Positions 1 to 8,343 of a DNA stretch of 64,000 nt are shown in pieces. The notes below the pieces were generated by a model. That model saw only the letters and a list, made by a program, of their open reading frames with translations, did no database searches and was not told where the DNA came from. Each line of letters begins with the position of its first letter. Positions within the stretch are counted from its first letter, which is position 1. The stretch lies in assembly GCF_021010575.1 (NCBI RefSeq), contig NZ_JAJNAG010000011.1, positions 26,605-90,604 of the forward strand, in the 5' to 3' direction. Made by a program: the position numbers and the translations under genes. The DNA is from Limnobaculum eriocheiris. GTDB taxonomy: Bacteria > Pseudomonadota > Gammaproteobacteria > Enterobacterales > Enterobacteriaceae.

Positions 1-268
1 AAAATAGAATACATTCATCAACCTAACTGGAATAAAATCGAGAAATAATGAATACTGGCTTTCAGCCGTGTTGTTTGAGCAAAAATAAATTTGATTTCGG
101 TGGTACAAACGTTAAATTTACACCTGATGACAAACATAGCAAACACAGACATCGAGAGCTGGAAATAGCTAGCCAGAGTGTTAGTTTACCCAAAAAAAAG
201 TTATGTGCTTGAAATCAATACTATGGGTGATTGGGCATCTACAATATTAAAGGAAATAAGAAGATATT
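1..268. other. Upstream region of the 5'-nucleotidase gene
   Basis: A+T-rich leader without a convincing gene. An ORF of 54 codons (48-212, +) has a weak GAG 5 to 7 bases before its ATG, but its product resembles nothing I know and I do not call it. Bases 250-262 contain AAGGAAATAAGAAG, which supplies the ribosome binding site for the gene starting at 269. No hairpin or operator stood out. Confidence 0.4.
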
Positions 269-1447
269 ATGACAATCGATCTATCTAAAACGTTGGTAAT
301 AGGCATCTCAGCTACAGCGCTATTTGATTTATCCGCTGACAACGACATGTACCAGGAAAAGTTACAGCAAGATCCTGATTCGGCCATGAAGGAGTTTCGA
401 CGCTATCTGCGGGGAAATGAAGATAAACCCCTGGAGGATGGTGCAGGCATGCCGCTGGTAAAATCAATCCTGGCCTTAAATGAACATAAAAAAGCGAATG
501 ACGATGGGCCGGTTGTTGAAATCGTTGTGGTATCGCGCAATGCACCTGAGGTTGGTTACAGAGTATTAAAAGAGATTAAAAAACGTGGGTTAAATATTTC
601 CCGTTCGGCTTTTACTTCTGGCGAATCAATTACTGATTACCTTGGTGCATATTATATCGATCTGTTTCTAACCACCGATGAGCAAGAAGCTAAACGGGTA
701 ATGGAAAATAACCAGTGTGTTACCGCGATGGTATATGCACCTAAGAAGACACTTGCTCAGGCGGCATTACCACAGCTTCGCTTCGCTTTTGATGGTGACG
801 CAGGAATATTTAACGCAATTACCAGCGCTAAAGTCAATGATGAGTCCGAATCTTCAATCAATCCGGGACCTCATGCCAATTTACTGATTAAATTATCTAA
901 AGTGCAAGAGCGTGTGTCTGAGAGTCTTGAGCACTCACCGCTGCGGGTTGCATTGATTACTTCTCAAAACAGCTCCAGCGATCCGTCTGAAATGACGATG
1001 ATCGATACCCTGAAACATTGGGGCATCTATATTAATGATATCTTCTTCCTGGGTGGTTTACAGAAGTCGCGATTCCTTAAAGCATTTAAACCGCACATTT
1101 TCTTTGATGGCCAGGACTCTCAACAAGACGCATCCGAATTAGATGTGCCTTATGCCAAAGTCATGTATACCATTCAGGCTGTGAAGCCGGTATCAAAAGT
1201 AGAAGAGACGGAGGTATCGGAAAAAGTAAAAAAGCCTGAAGTATCAAAACCAGAGGTAGTTGAGAGGAAAGCTACCGTCGTGGTGGAAAATGGTGATGAA
1301 GATGAAAAGCTAACGGCGGAAGAAAAGAAAAAAGAGAATAAAGAGCTGGGTGTTTCTTTAGATGAATGTCTGAGTCCTGCTCCGCCAGAAGATTTAAGCA
1401 ATCTGTTAAATAAGTTCATTCGTAAAAAACCTGCTGATGCAGAATAA
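269..1447 (+). CDS. 5'-nucleotidase, cN-I type
   Basis: Cytosolic nucleotidase of the Pfam 5-nucleotidase (cN-I) family, expected to hydrolyse nucleoside 5'-monophosphates. The family pattern is clear: the N-terminal VIGIS..ALFDL strand (residues 10-21), SRNAP at 89-93, FDGD at 174-177, FLGGLQK at 260-266 and IFFDGQ at 277-282. The enzyme core ends near residue 305. After it comes a tail of about 85 residues rich in Lys, Glu and Val (repeated KVEE, KKPEVSKPEV type strings), which is longer than I expect for this family. A GGAAATAAGAAG ribosome site precedes the ATG. The GNAT gene follows 38 bp downstream on the same strand and may be co-transcribed. The physiological substrate cannot be read from the sequence. 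Confidence 0.85.
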   Translation: MTIDLSKTLVIGISATALFDLSADNDMYQEKLQQDPDSAMKEFRRYLRGNEDKPLEDGAGMPLVKSILALNEHKKANDDGPVVEIVVVSRNAPEVGYRVLKEIKKRGLNISRSAFTSGESITDYLGAYYIDLFLTTDEQEAKRVMENNQCVTAMVYAPKKTLAQAALPQLRFAFDGDAGIFNAITSAKVNDESESSINPGPHANLLIKLSKVQERVSESLEHSPLRVALITSQNSSSDPSEMTMIDTLKHWGIYINDIFFLGGLQKSRFLKAFKPHIFFDGQDSQQDASELDVPYAKVMYTIQAVKPVSKVEETEVSEKVKKPEVSKPEVVERKATVVVENGDEDEKLTAEEKKKENKELGVSLDECLSPAPPEDLSNLLNKFIRKKPADAE

Positions 1448-1485
1448 GTCTGTCTGGTAACAAAGATCAGGACCCGCTGTTAGTT

Positions 1486-1971
1486 ATGAATGTAGAGATT
1501 GTTATTGCCGATTATCAGAATCCCGCGCAGGGGAAAGATCTGTTGATGCTATTGGATGATTATGCCCAAGACCCAATGGGGGGAGGAGAAGCATTAGAAT
1601 CATCAGTGAAAGCAAATTTACTGGGGGAGCTGGCGAAGTTACCTCATGCTTTTACCGTGTTGGCTTATGTCGATAATCAACCTGCCGGATTAATTAACTG
1701 TTTTCTGGGTTTTTCAACGTTTGCCGTCAGACCTCTGGTAAATATTCATGATGCGGTGGTTAATCCATCATTTCGGGGGCTGGGACTGAGTCAAAAGATG
1801 ATGGAAAAAGTTGAACAGATTGCCCGGGAGAAAGGCTGCTGCAAAATGACGCTGGAAGTACTTGAAGGCAATGATGTAGCTAAAGGCTGTTATAGCAAAT
1901 TTGGTTTTTCAGGTTATGAGTTGGATCCAGCGATGGGAAAAGCGATGTTCTGGCAAAAGAAGCTAAGTTAA
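1486..1971 (+). CDS. GNAT family N-acetyltransferase
   Basis: Acetyl-CoA dependent N-acetyltransferase of 161 residues. The core GNAT signature is visible: the beta4 strand VNIHDAVVNPSFRGLGLSQK (about residues 85-104), whose RGLGLS is the acetyl-CoA pyrophosphate loop (R/Q-x-x-G-x-G/A). It is followed by the alpha3 helix, then TLEVLEGNDVAKGCYSKFGF (about 125-145), the usual motif B with N..A...Y..FGF. The substrate is unknown; the family covers small molecules, antibiotics and protein termini. It lies 38 bp after the nucleotidase gene and ends at a strong bidirectional terminator shared with convergent yidE. Confidence 0.85.
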   Translation: MNVEIVIADYQNPAQGKDLLMLLDDYAQDPMGGGEALESSVKANLLGELAKLPHAFTVLAYVDNQPAGLINCFLGFSTFAVRPLVNIHDAVVNPSFRGLGLSQKMMEKVEQIAREKGCCKMTLEVLEGNDVAKGCYSKFGFSGYELDPAMGKAMFWQKKLS

Positions 1972-1987
1972 GAGAATAACAGGCGTT

Positions 1988-2018
1988 AAAAAGGGTATCC
2001 GGTTGGGATGCCCTTTTT
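1988..2018. terminator. Bidirectional rho-independent terminator
   Basis: Inverted repeat with AAAAAGGG and CCCTTTTT arms and an inner ATCC/GGAT stem, lying between two convergent genes (GNAT and yidE). A/T runs on both sides allow termination in both directions. Confidence 0.85.
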
Positions 2019-2047
2019 GTTTATCAGTAACCCGCAGGCGGCGTTAT

Positions 2048-3700
2048 TTAAATCCAGAACATCAATGCCAGAATCTGTGGTGACATAATCCTTAGAAACA
2101 TAGCCAATGGGTATACCGTGGCATAGGCAAGGGCGGCAGCGCCACTGGTAGGGTGCATTCCGTTGGCAAAAGCCAGTGCCGGAGGATCGGTCATAGAACC
2201 AGCCAGTAATCCACAAATAACCAGATAATTCATTTTTGCTACGGTATAGGCTAACAATCCTACAATCAACAAAGGGATAATGGTGATAAGTGCACCGTAT
2301 CCTATCCAGATAATACCGTCACCGTTAAGCAGCGTATTAATAAAGCTGGCGCCGGATTTAAACCCAACCACGGATAAGAACAGCACAATGCCAAGCTCAC
2401 GTAAGGCTAGGTTAGCGCTGGGGGGCATAAACCAGTGCATTTTCCCCAGGGTACCGATCCGACCAAGAATAAGGGCAATAACCAGTGGCCCACCGGCCAG
2501 CCCCAGGCGTAAAGCAGCGGGAAAACCGGGAATAAACAGTGGAATAGAACCCAGTAATACACCAAGGCCAATACCAATAAATACCGGCAACATCTGTACC
2601 TGTTGAAGGCGTTGTTGAGCGTTGCCGACAATATCTGCAACGATATCGATAGAAGAAGGTTTGCCAACCAGATTAAGGATATCACCAAAATGTAATGAGA
2701 GGCTGCGACCAGCCATCAGCTCTACACCAGCACGGTTAAGACGGGTAATGACCACATCATAACGGTGCAGATTTAAATCGCCTATCCTTTTGCCCATAAT
2801 CTTTTCGCTGGTTACCACTACCCGTGCCATCTTCAGGTCACTGGTGCGGGTAGACAGAGCAACATCAACCTCGTTACCAATAAGCAGCTTGGCTTGATTC
2901 AGTAATTGCCGATCGCCAACCAGATGCAGTAAATCTCCCAGCTGTATTTGTGTAGAAGCGGAAGGCACCATCAGAACATTATCTCGTTTCAGTCGAGAGC
3001 AAATGATGCTGTCACCGTTAATAATTGGAATATCTTGCAGCTGTAAACCATTCAAATTGGTGTTACACACTTCCACGTTAATGGTTTGCAGATTATCCGC
3101 AGATGCACCTGACTGGTGGTCAAACTCTTTTGCTGACTGGTCAACGCTGATTTTGAATGCCAGACGAATAACCCACATCACCAGCAAAATACCGCAAATA
3201 CCAAATGGGTAAGCCATTGCATATGCCATACCCATTTGGTTCACTAGTGCGCTATTGGCGTGAAGATCGGTTAACACTTGCTGCCCGGCACCAAGGGAAG
3301 GGGTATTGGTGACCGCGCCTGAGAAAATACCTAAGATAATCGGGAGAGGGATATCGAACAGCTTATGTAATCCGGCAGTCACTACGCAACTGAGGATCAC
3401 CAGTAAAAAAGCAAATCCATTTAAGCGTAATCCGGAACGGCGTAATGAGGAGAAGAAACCAGGGCCAACCTGAATACCGATGGTATAAACAAACAGAATC
3501 AGGCCAAATTCCTGCACAAAGTGCAGCATGTTTTCGTCGAGTTCAATATGGTAAGCATAGGCAAAGTGACCCACAATAATACCGCCAAATAACACGCCAC
3601 CAATACCTAACCCAACGCCACGAATTTTCCAGTTGCCAATCCATAAGCCGAGTACGGCTACCAGCGCTAACAGGCTGACTGTCAGGGCAATATCACTCAT
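2048..3700 (-). CDS. yidE: YidE-like membrane transporter of the AspT/YidE/YbjL family
   Basis: Polytopic inner membrane protein of 550 residues, near the length of E. coli YidE (553). It has N-terminal hydrophobic segments, two central soluble RCK_C-like (TrkA-C) domains (about residues 190-370), then a second set of membrane segments ending in the [13 protein letters not shown] region. The family consists of AspT-type exchangers; the YidE substrate is unknown. I start at the internal ATG (3698-3700), because [18 protein letters not shown] matches the YidE N-terminus and an AAGGAT ribosome site lies just before it. The open frame runs 30 codons further upstream without homology. The gene is convergent with the GNAT gene. 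A second family member, ybjL, lies at 39550. Confidence 0.9.
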   Translation of the reverse strand: MSDIALTVSLLALVAVLGLWIGNWKIRGVGLGIGGVLFGGIIVGHFAYAYHIELDENMLHFVQEFGLILFVYTIGIQVGPGFFSSLRRSGLRLNGFAFLLVILSCVVTAGLHKLFDIPLPIILGIFSGAVTNTPSLGAGQQVLTDLHANSALVNQMGMAYAMAYPFGICGILLVMWVIRLAFKISVDQSAKEFDHQSGASADNLQTINVEVCNTNLNGLQLQDIPIINGDSIICSRLKRDNVLMVPSASTQIQLGDLLHLVGDRQLLNQAKLLIGNEVDVALSTRTSDLKMARVVVTSEKIMGKRIGDLNLHRYDVVITRLNRAGVELMAGRSLSLHFGDILNLVGKPSSIDIVADIVGNAQQRLQQVQMLPVFIGIGLGVLLGSIPLFIPGFPAALRLGLAGGPLVIALILGRIGTLGKMHWFMPPSANLALRELGIVLFLSVVGFKSGASFINTLLNGDGIIWIGYGALITIIPLLIVGLLAYTVAKMNYLVICGLLAGSMTDPPALAFANGMHPTSGAAALAYATVYPLAMFLRIMSPQILALMFWI

Positions 3701-4019
3701 TATAACCATCCTTGCACAGGTGTTTATAGCACTTATCGTTATAGTATCGTCAATATGACCAGATATAGACGAATACATAAAATTTATCATAGAGAAAACC
3801 GATATTAAAGTTGTGACTGGCCCGGCGAAACAGAGGAATTAACTACGGTAAAAATTGATATTTATCATAATTATGGCATTCGCACGAAACGATTCAAAAA
3901 AGGTGGAGTAAATAAAAAATATTCAGCAGGCGGGAAGTGCAACAGTAAAAGCAAAACAGGAGAGGTCTGGCGACTAATTTAACCGCCAGACGTATTGCCT
4001 TAAGGCATAAAGGGGATAA
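3701..4019. other. yidE promoter region and yggL 3' hairpin
   Basis: 319 bp without a gene. It should hold the yidE promoter. Close to the yggL stop there is a perfect 8-bp inverted repeat, GTCTGGCG (3965-3972) and CGCCAGAC (3984-3991) with an 11-base loop. No T-run follows directly, so this is only a weak terminator candidate for yggL. Confidence 0.45.
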
Positions 4020-4346
4020 TTATTCCCACCAGATATCGTACAGTTCGCTGGTTTCGACATTTTCCATACCGTTTTGTGTTAACCAGTTAGCAATCAGGGT
4101 ACGGTGCTCTTCGGTACAACTACCGACTTTCTGTAGACAAATAATGCCTTCCCAGTCTAAATAGCCACTGCCGCCAAAACCAAGGCCATTAGGCTCAATG
4201 ACTTCTTTGATCATGCGATTAATAAAAGCGTCGATGGTATCGATATCGGTACCCTGAGCAAAGTTCCAGTTAACGGTAAAACCAATTTCCTGAAACTCAT
4301 CCAGATGTAATTTTTTACGTAAACGACGACTGCGTTGTTGAGCCAT
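4020..4346 (-). CDS. yggL: YggL family protein (DUF469)
   Basis: Small soluble protein of 108 residues, the usual family length. The YggL pattern is clear: basic N-terminus MAQQRSRRLRKKLHLDEFQE, then GFTVNW, the central FGGSGYLDWEGII and a C-terminal ELYDIWW. The family is widespread in proteobacteria and has been linked to ribosomes; its exact job is not settled. An AAAGAAAAAGGAAA stretch upstream contains the ribosome site. In E. coli yggL neighbours trmB/mutY; here it sits between yidE and a 33-codon gene, so that context is lost. Confidence 0.9.
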   Translation of the reverse strand: MAQQRSRRLRKKLHLDEFQEIGFTVNWNFAQGTDIDTIDAFINRMIKEVIEPNGLGFGGSGYLDWEGIICLQKVGSCTEEHRTLIANWLTQNGMENVETSELYDIWWE

Positions 4347-4469
4347 GAGTTCATCCTCTGAAAGAAAAAGGAAATCTTACTCGGATGTGATGATAGCGTC
4401 CAGTCGGACAGAAAATGAACCCGGTTATACCGGGTTCATCAACAAGTTGAAATAAGGCGTCATTATCAA

Positions 4470-4571
4470 CTACTTTTTCTTATCCTCTTCGTGAGGATGC
4501 TTTTTCTCATGTTTTTCGCGACGTTTTTCTTCCGGGGTCTTTAGCGGTTTTTTCTTCTGATCGTGACTCAT
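4470..4571 (-). CDS. Small highly charged protein, 33 residues, hypothetical
   Basis: Short ORF of 34 codons with ATG at 4571 and TAG at 4470. The peptide begins MSHDQKKKPLKTPEEKRREK and ends HEEDKKK. About two thirds of it is Lys, Arg, Glu, Asp or His, with no hydrophobic stretch and no Cys. A purine-rich ATGGAAAAAC lies in ribosome-site position. The composition resembles small stress- or nucleic-acid-associated peptides, but I do not recognise it and assign no function. It is transcribed in the same direction as yggL and the periplasmic protein gene upstream. Low-complexity A-rich DNA could yield such an ORF by chance, so confidence is moderate. Confidence 0.5.
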   Translation of the reverse strand: MSHDQKKKPLKTPEEKRREKHEKKHPHEEDKKK

Positions 4572-4713
4572 AATGTTTTTCCATAGTGAGTGAATGCATT
4601 AATCAGTTAAGACCGGGTTTTACGGTTATGCAAGTTAAGACAAAAAAACGTAAACAGAGACCAGTAAAGGGAGCATCGCGGGCTATCTCCCTCAATCATG
4701 TTGCGGTTAACCG

Positions 4714-5181
4714 CTATGAGTAAAAAGCAATGCGAACCAGCTTATAAATGCCATCCACCTGTTCAATCACCAGATTGTAGCCGTTGTCGCTATTTTCATG
4801 CTCAATGATATAGCCTTCGGGGCTCACCGCATCAAGAACCTGGCTCTGATCGGCGTCTCCCTGACGATACTGGTTGGTTTTAATGAGTTTTATCATTTCA
4901 GCATCAAAAAGTTCATCATACTGAGACAGAAATTCTGACGCGTTCTGAAAGATCATTGGTGAATGTTCATAGTCGCTAAATGGAAAGTTCATCATTTTAG
5001 CGACGGCTTCTTTATCTTTGTTGCTCACGGCAAGCTGTAAGTCATGCCAGAAAATAGTGAAATCAGAATGTTGATCAAACTGGTAATGGCTCTCTGTAGT
5101 AGACGCTTCCTGAGCATGAATGACAGGAGAGAAGGAGATACCAAGCATAACAACCAGAGCGCCTATCATATTTTTCAGCAT
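4714..5181 (-). CDS. Exported NTF2-like hypothetical protein
   Basis: 155 residues with a clear Sec signal peptide: MLKNMIGALVVMLGISFSP followed by VIHAQEA, with cleavage probably after HAQ or near residue 23. The mature part alternates helix and strand and ends with a pattern (DNGYNLVIEQVDGIYKLVRIAF) like the last strands of NTF2-like/SnoaL folds, which often bind small ligands or peptidoglycan. No catalytic residues can be named. It stands alone between the 33-codon gene and the broken agp gene. Fold assignment is inference from the pattern only. Confidence 0.65.
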   Translation of the reverse strand: MLKNMIGALVVMLGISFSPVIHAQEASTTESHYQFDQHSDFTIFWHDLQLAVSNKDKEAVAKMMNFPFSDYEHSPMIFQNASEFLSQYDELFDAEMIKLIKTNQYRQGDADQSQVLDAVSPEGYIIEHENSDNGYNLVIEQVDGIYKLVRIAFYS

Positions 5182-5372
5182 AGTGAATTACTGTCAGTAA
5201 GATGTTATGAGATGAGTATAAATTATATCTGGTAACTGTTTATTGACGGACCAGTTAATAATTTAGCCGTTATCACAAAATATGAAAATTTATCTCAGCA
5301 GATTAAAAGGTAGTTTGTGGAATAGCAATCACCTCGTGAGTAACGAAGTGAATGCCGAATAAAAAATAAATA

Positions 5373-6676
5373 TTACTCAGTTTTTGGGGAAGAAGTCTGT
5401 AAGGAACTAAGTACTTTAGAAAAGTTATCAAAAGAGCAAAAGCCATTGGCATCAACAGGACAATCGGCCATCTCCAGCACAACTCGCTTAGGAGGATGAT
5501 TTAGTGTCAGTTTGTCACCAAAGCGAATTTGTTCTCTGGTTTGATACAGGTATTCGATCTTCATTAAATTTTTATCGTTAACTTTATCTTTCCAGCGTTC
5601 AAAAACAATTTTCCCTCCAATGGGTGTTTTTTCGAACTGGCCGGGAAGTTGATATGGCTTAATCTTCAATACCGAAAGTAAAGAGACTACATTTGAGTCA
5701 TGGTCAACCAACAGATTAAATTTTGCTGGTTGACGCATCACATCTTGAGTAAAGATAGCGTTAATGTACTTAATCAATGGCGCAGAAACATCTTTGGCTA
5801 CCAGAGGTGAACCAAACAGGACTTCACCGTAGCGATTTTTAATGGTTGCCAGCATTTTCCATTCGCTGTCTGATTGTATCGCACCCCAGGCAATGTCTTG
5901 TGACGGGAAGCCTTCATAATATTGCAGAATAAAGGTGTCAGAAATAGAGGTGCCAATACGCAAAGGGCCACTGACTCCCGGCTCTTTATCTTTCTCAACG
6001 GTGAATGAGGCAGGTTCACTGTTTAAGTTGCAGCGTTTATCAGTCAGGCAGACGCTGCCGTTTTTATAGTCGGTAATTTTACTCAATAAGTCATAAGCAG
6101 GTTTTAATTCCCGATTTAATCCCGCTAATCCATTTGCACTGGTCCATTTGCACTGGCTTCGGTATTCATCGCAGCAAGTGCTGACTGTTTAAACTCATCT
6201 GAGCCATCATGAATAATGGGATTAAAATTCGGGTCCATTACACCAAGATCGGTCTGATGGAAAATTTTCACTTCACAACCTGGAAATGCGCCCAGAGTAA
6301 AATATTGTGCCGAGGCAAGGGTTCTTTGCAGGCTATTGGCATAGATAAAGGTATCTTTAGCCAGTGGACAGGTATCTTTAATGAAGAGTTTTTCTTGTGT
6401 TAACCAGGAGATAACGTATTCACCAAAATAGCTCTCAAGGATACCGCCTTTAGTGGTGAGATGACCGCCCTTAGTTTCCCATTCTGGCCAGCTTTTCGGG
6501 GTTGATATTGCGAGAACACTACCTGAGTTAGCTAATGGGGCGCGCAAGCCATGACGACTGAATAAAACGACCTGTTCCAGTTGATATCCTTCTGGAGCGG
6601 CTGAAACCGCAGGCAGGCAAGGAAGTGCAATCAGCAGACCACATAACAACGTTCGGTAGTTGAATTTTTTTATCAT
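5373..6676 (-). pseudogene. agp: Glucose-1-phosphatase (Agp), frameshifted by a 14-bp tandem duplication
   Basis: Histidine acid phosphatase that would act on glucose-1-phosphate (and some inositol phosphates) in the periplasm. The N-terminal part (start about 6676) has a signal peptide, then PEGYQLEQVVLFSRHGLRAPL with the catalytic RHG, and closely follows Agp up to about residue 175. There the frame meets a stop at 6126-6128. The remaining two thirds continue in another frame to 5373, with EPGVSGPL, LQYYEGFPSQDIAWG, the catalytic HD (LVDHDSN, where relatives have LVGHDSN) and TPIGGKIVFERW. The break lies at two adjacent copies of TCCATTTGCACTGG (6129-6142 and 6143-6156). Removing one copy restores a continuous Agp reading frame. 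Because the rest is intact, the lesion looks recent. Confidence 0.88.
6129..6156. repeat. 14-bp perfect tandem duplication inside agp
   Basis: TCCATTTGCACTGG occurs twice head to tail. Fourteen is not a multiple of three, so the duplication shifts the agp frame. Deleting one copy joins the two halves of the protein in frame (NTEASANG then LAGLNREL), as expected for the helix before the PAY-LL segment of Agp. Confidence 0.95.
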
Positions 6677-6892
6677 GACAATATCCATATCTTGATATGA
6701 AGAAGAGCGATAGTTTACCTGTGAAAAACTAATGGTGTGTTGGTTATTTATCATAAAGAGGTTGAAAATATTTCATCTGAACAGAGAATGTGTTGCAGTT
6801 TGAGAGTATAACTATATTTTTCTTCATCGGAGAAGACTAAGTAGCCCTCCAGGGCATGCCAATACTGTGTCGTCGTCAGCAAAGAGATATCT

Positions 6893-7864
6893 ATGTTTAA
6901 TATTAATGGTTCCATTATTAATGTGCCCGGAATAAAAGTGGGTCATCGGCATAATATGACTGCGATGACAGGATGCAGTGTGATCATTATGGAGCATCCT
7001 GCCGTGTGTGGCGTAGATGTTCGGGGCGCAGCTCCCGGTACTCGAGAAACCGACTTACTGAGTGCAGTTAACGCGGTGGATAAAATACATGGTTTGTTGC
7101 TCACGGGCGGTAGCGCCTATGGTCTGGATGCAGCAAGCGGGGTCATGAAGTATCTGGAGGAGCAGAATATTGGTTTTGATGTAGGGGTTGGTGTGGTTCC
7201 CATAGTGCCCGCGGCCGTTATCTTCGATCTCTCTTTTGGTGATGCTAAAGTTCGTCCTGATGCGACGATGGGGTATCTGGCAGCGCAGAACGCCAGCAAA
7301 AGCAGATTTTCTGACGGCAACATTGGTGCGGGTACTGGCGCAACAGTGGGAAAATTGGCTGGCGATCGATGGCGGATGAAAGGGGGTTTAGGGAGCGCGT
7401 CAATAACACTGCCAAATGGACTGGTGGTTGGTGCCATGGTGGTGGTCAATGCGGTTGGTGAAATCAGAGATCCTGAAACACAGCGTGTTCTTGCCGGCAG
7501 TCATGATGGTCAGGGGCGAATTCAGGATATGCTTTCTTTGATGTTGCAAAATGTGACAGACCCAGGACCAGTAGGCACCAACACCACGATTGGTGTGGTT
7601 GCCTGTAATGCCAATATGAATAAAACTCAAATGACCAAAATTGCCCAAATGAGTCATGACGGACTGGCGCGAACTATCTATCCGGTTCATACCATGAGTG
7701 ATGGTGATACTTTGTTTGCTCTGGCTACTGGCGGTATTGATGTTTCGATGAATCTGTTAGGTACTTTAGCCGCTGAAGTGGTTGCCAGAGCCGTGATAAA
7801 TGGCGTGAAAGCCGCTGAAGGGGCGCAGGGTGTTCCGGCATGGCGGGATTTTAATGAAGAATAA
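6893..7864 (+). CDS. P1 family (S58, DmpA-type) peptidase
   Basis: 323-residue protein of the N-terminal-nucleophile P1/DmpA family: aminopeptidases and beta-aminopeptidases that mature by cutting themselves. N-terminal VPGIKVGHRHNMTAMTGCSV and GVDVRGAAPGTRET are typical, as is LLTGGSAYGLDAASGVM (68-85). The self-cleavage point should be before Thr231 (PVGTN / TTIGVVACNA), with Thr231 as nucleophile. No signal peptide is visible, so it is probably cytoplasmic. The ATG is preceded by AAAGAGATAT. It stands between divergent agp and an outer-membrane barrel remnant. The substrate is unknown; candidates are D-amino acid or beta-amino acid peptides. Confidence 0.88.
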   Translation: MFNINGSIINVPGIKVGHRHNMTAMTGCSVIIMEHPAVCGVDVRGAAPGTRETDLLSAVNAVDKIHGLLLTGGSAYGLDAASGVMKYLEEQNIGFDVGVGVVPIVPAAVIFDLSFGDAKVRPDATMGYLAAQNASKSRFSDGNIGAGTGATVGKLAGDRWRMKGGLGSASITLPNGLVVGAMVVVNAVGEIRDPETQRVLAGSHDGQGRIQDMLSLMLQNVTDPGPVGTNTTIGVVACNANMNKTQMTKIAQMSHDGLARTIYPVHTMSDGDTLFALATGGIDVSMNLLGTLAAEVVARAVINGVKAAEGAQGVPAWRDFNEE

Positions 7865-7898
7865 TAACCATCAGGGAAGAGATAATTAATGAATTTAT

Positions 7899-8077
7899 TG
7901 GATGGTAGAGTCAAGTCATATGGGGGGCTATACCAGCTATATGGCACCATCAGGATTATATGTTGATGGTGTGGCAAAATATTCGCGCATAATATTTTTT
8001 ATCTGGATTTGGATAGTGCCAGCGGTAATAAGTTTAACCAGCACCAGATTAATGGTGGTTATCGCTTTAGCTTTTAA
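7899..8077 (+). pseudogene. C-terminal remnant of an autotransporter-like outer membrane beta-barrel
   Basis: A short open frame reads GGYTSYMAPSGLYVDGVAKY followed by SR, which looks like the barrel strand pattern of autotransporters (YxxYxxxxGxYVDGVxKYSR). About position 7990 the homology moves to another frame and reads NIFYLDLDSASGNKFNQ then HQINGGYRFSF, ending at TAA 8075-8077. The alternating pattern and terminal Phe are typical of an outer-membrane barrel end. One lost base near 7990 explains the switch. There is an in-frame stop at 7890 and nothing upstream resembles the rest of such a protein, so this is a relic. A good terminator follows. Confidence 0.55.
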
Positions 8078-8100
8078 TCATTATTGACTTTGTATAACAG

Positions 8101-8126
8101 GCAGCGATTTATTCGCTGCTTTTTTT
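8101..8126 (+). terminator. Rho-independent terminator
   Basis: GCAGCGA and TCGCTGC arms with a 5-base loop followed by seven T. It ends the transcript of the P1 peptidase gene and the barrel remnant. Confidence 0.85.
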
Positions 8127-8343
8127 GTCCTCCGTAAACCAAAATCCATTCTGTTATTACCCTGTTCATGTTTTCCAACCCATTGTATTCCATTCATTAT
8201 TGGCTGATTTTTTCCATCATATTGGAATAATTAATGTAAGAAAGTTGGATAAATAATATGCCGTGAGATGAGTATCACAAATTGACAACTTGGCTATTGT
8301 TTGCCCGGTTAGACATGTTAAATATGAAGTCTAATATAAAAGA

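Noticed and set aside
48-212. 54-codon ORF upstream of the 5'-nucleotidase gene
   Set aside because: Weak ribosome site, no recognisable pattern, in an A+T-rich leader; chance ORF cannot be excluded.
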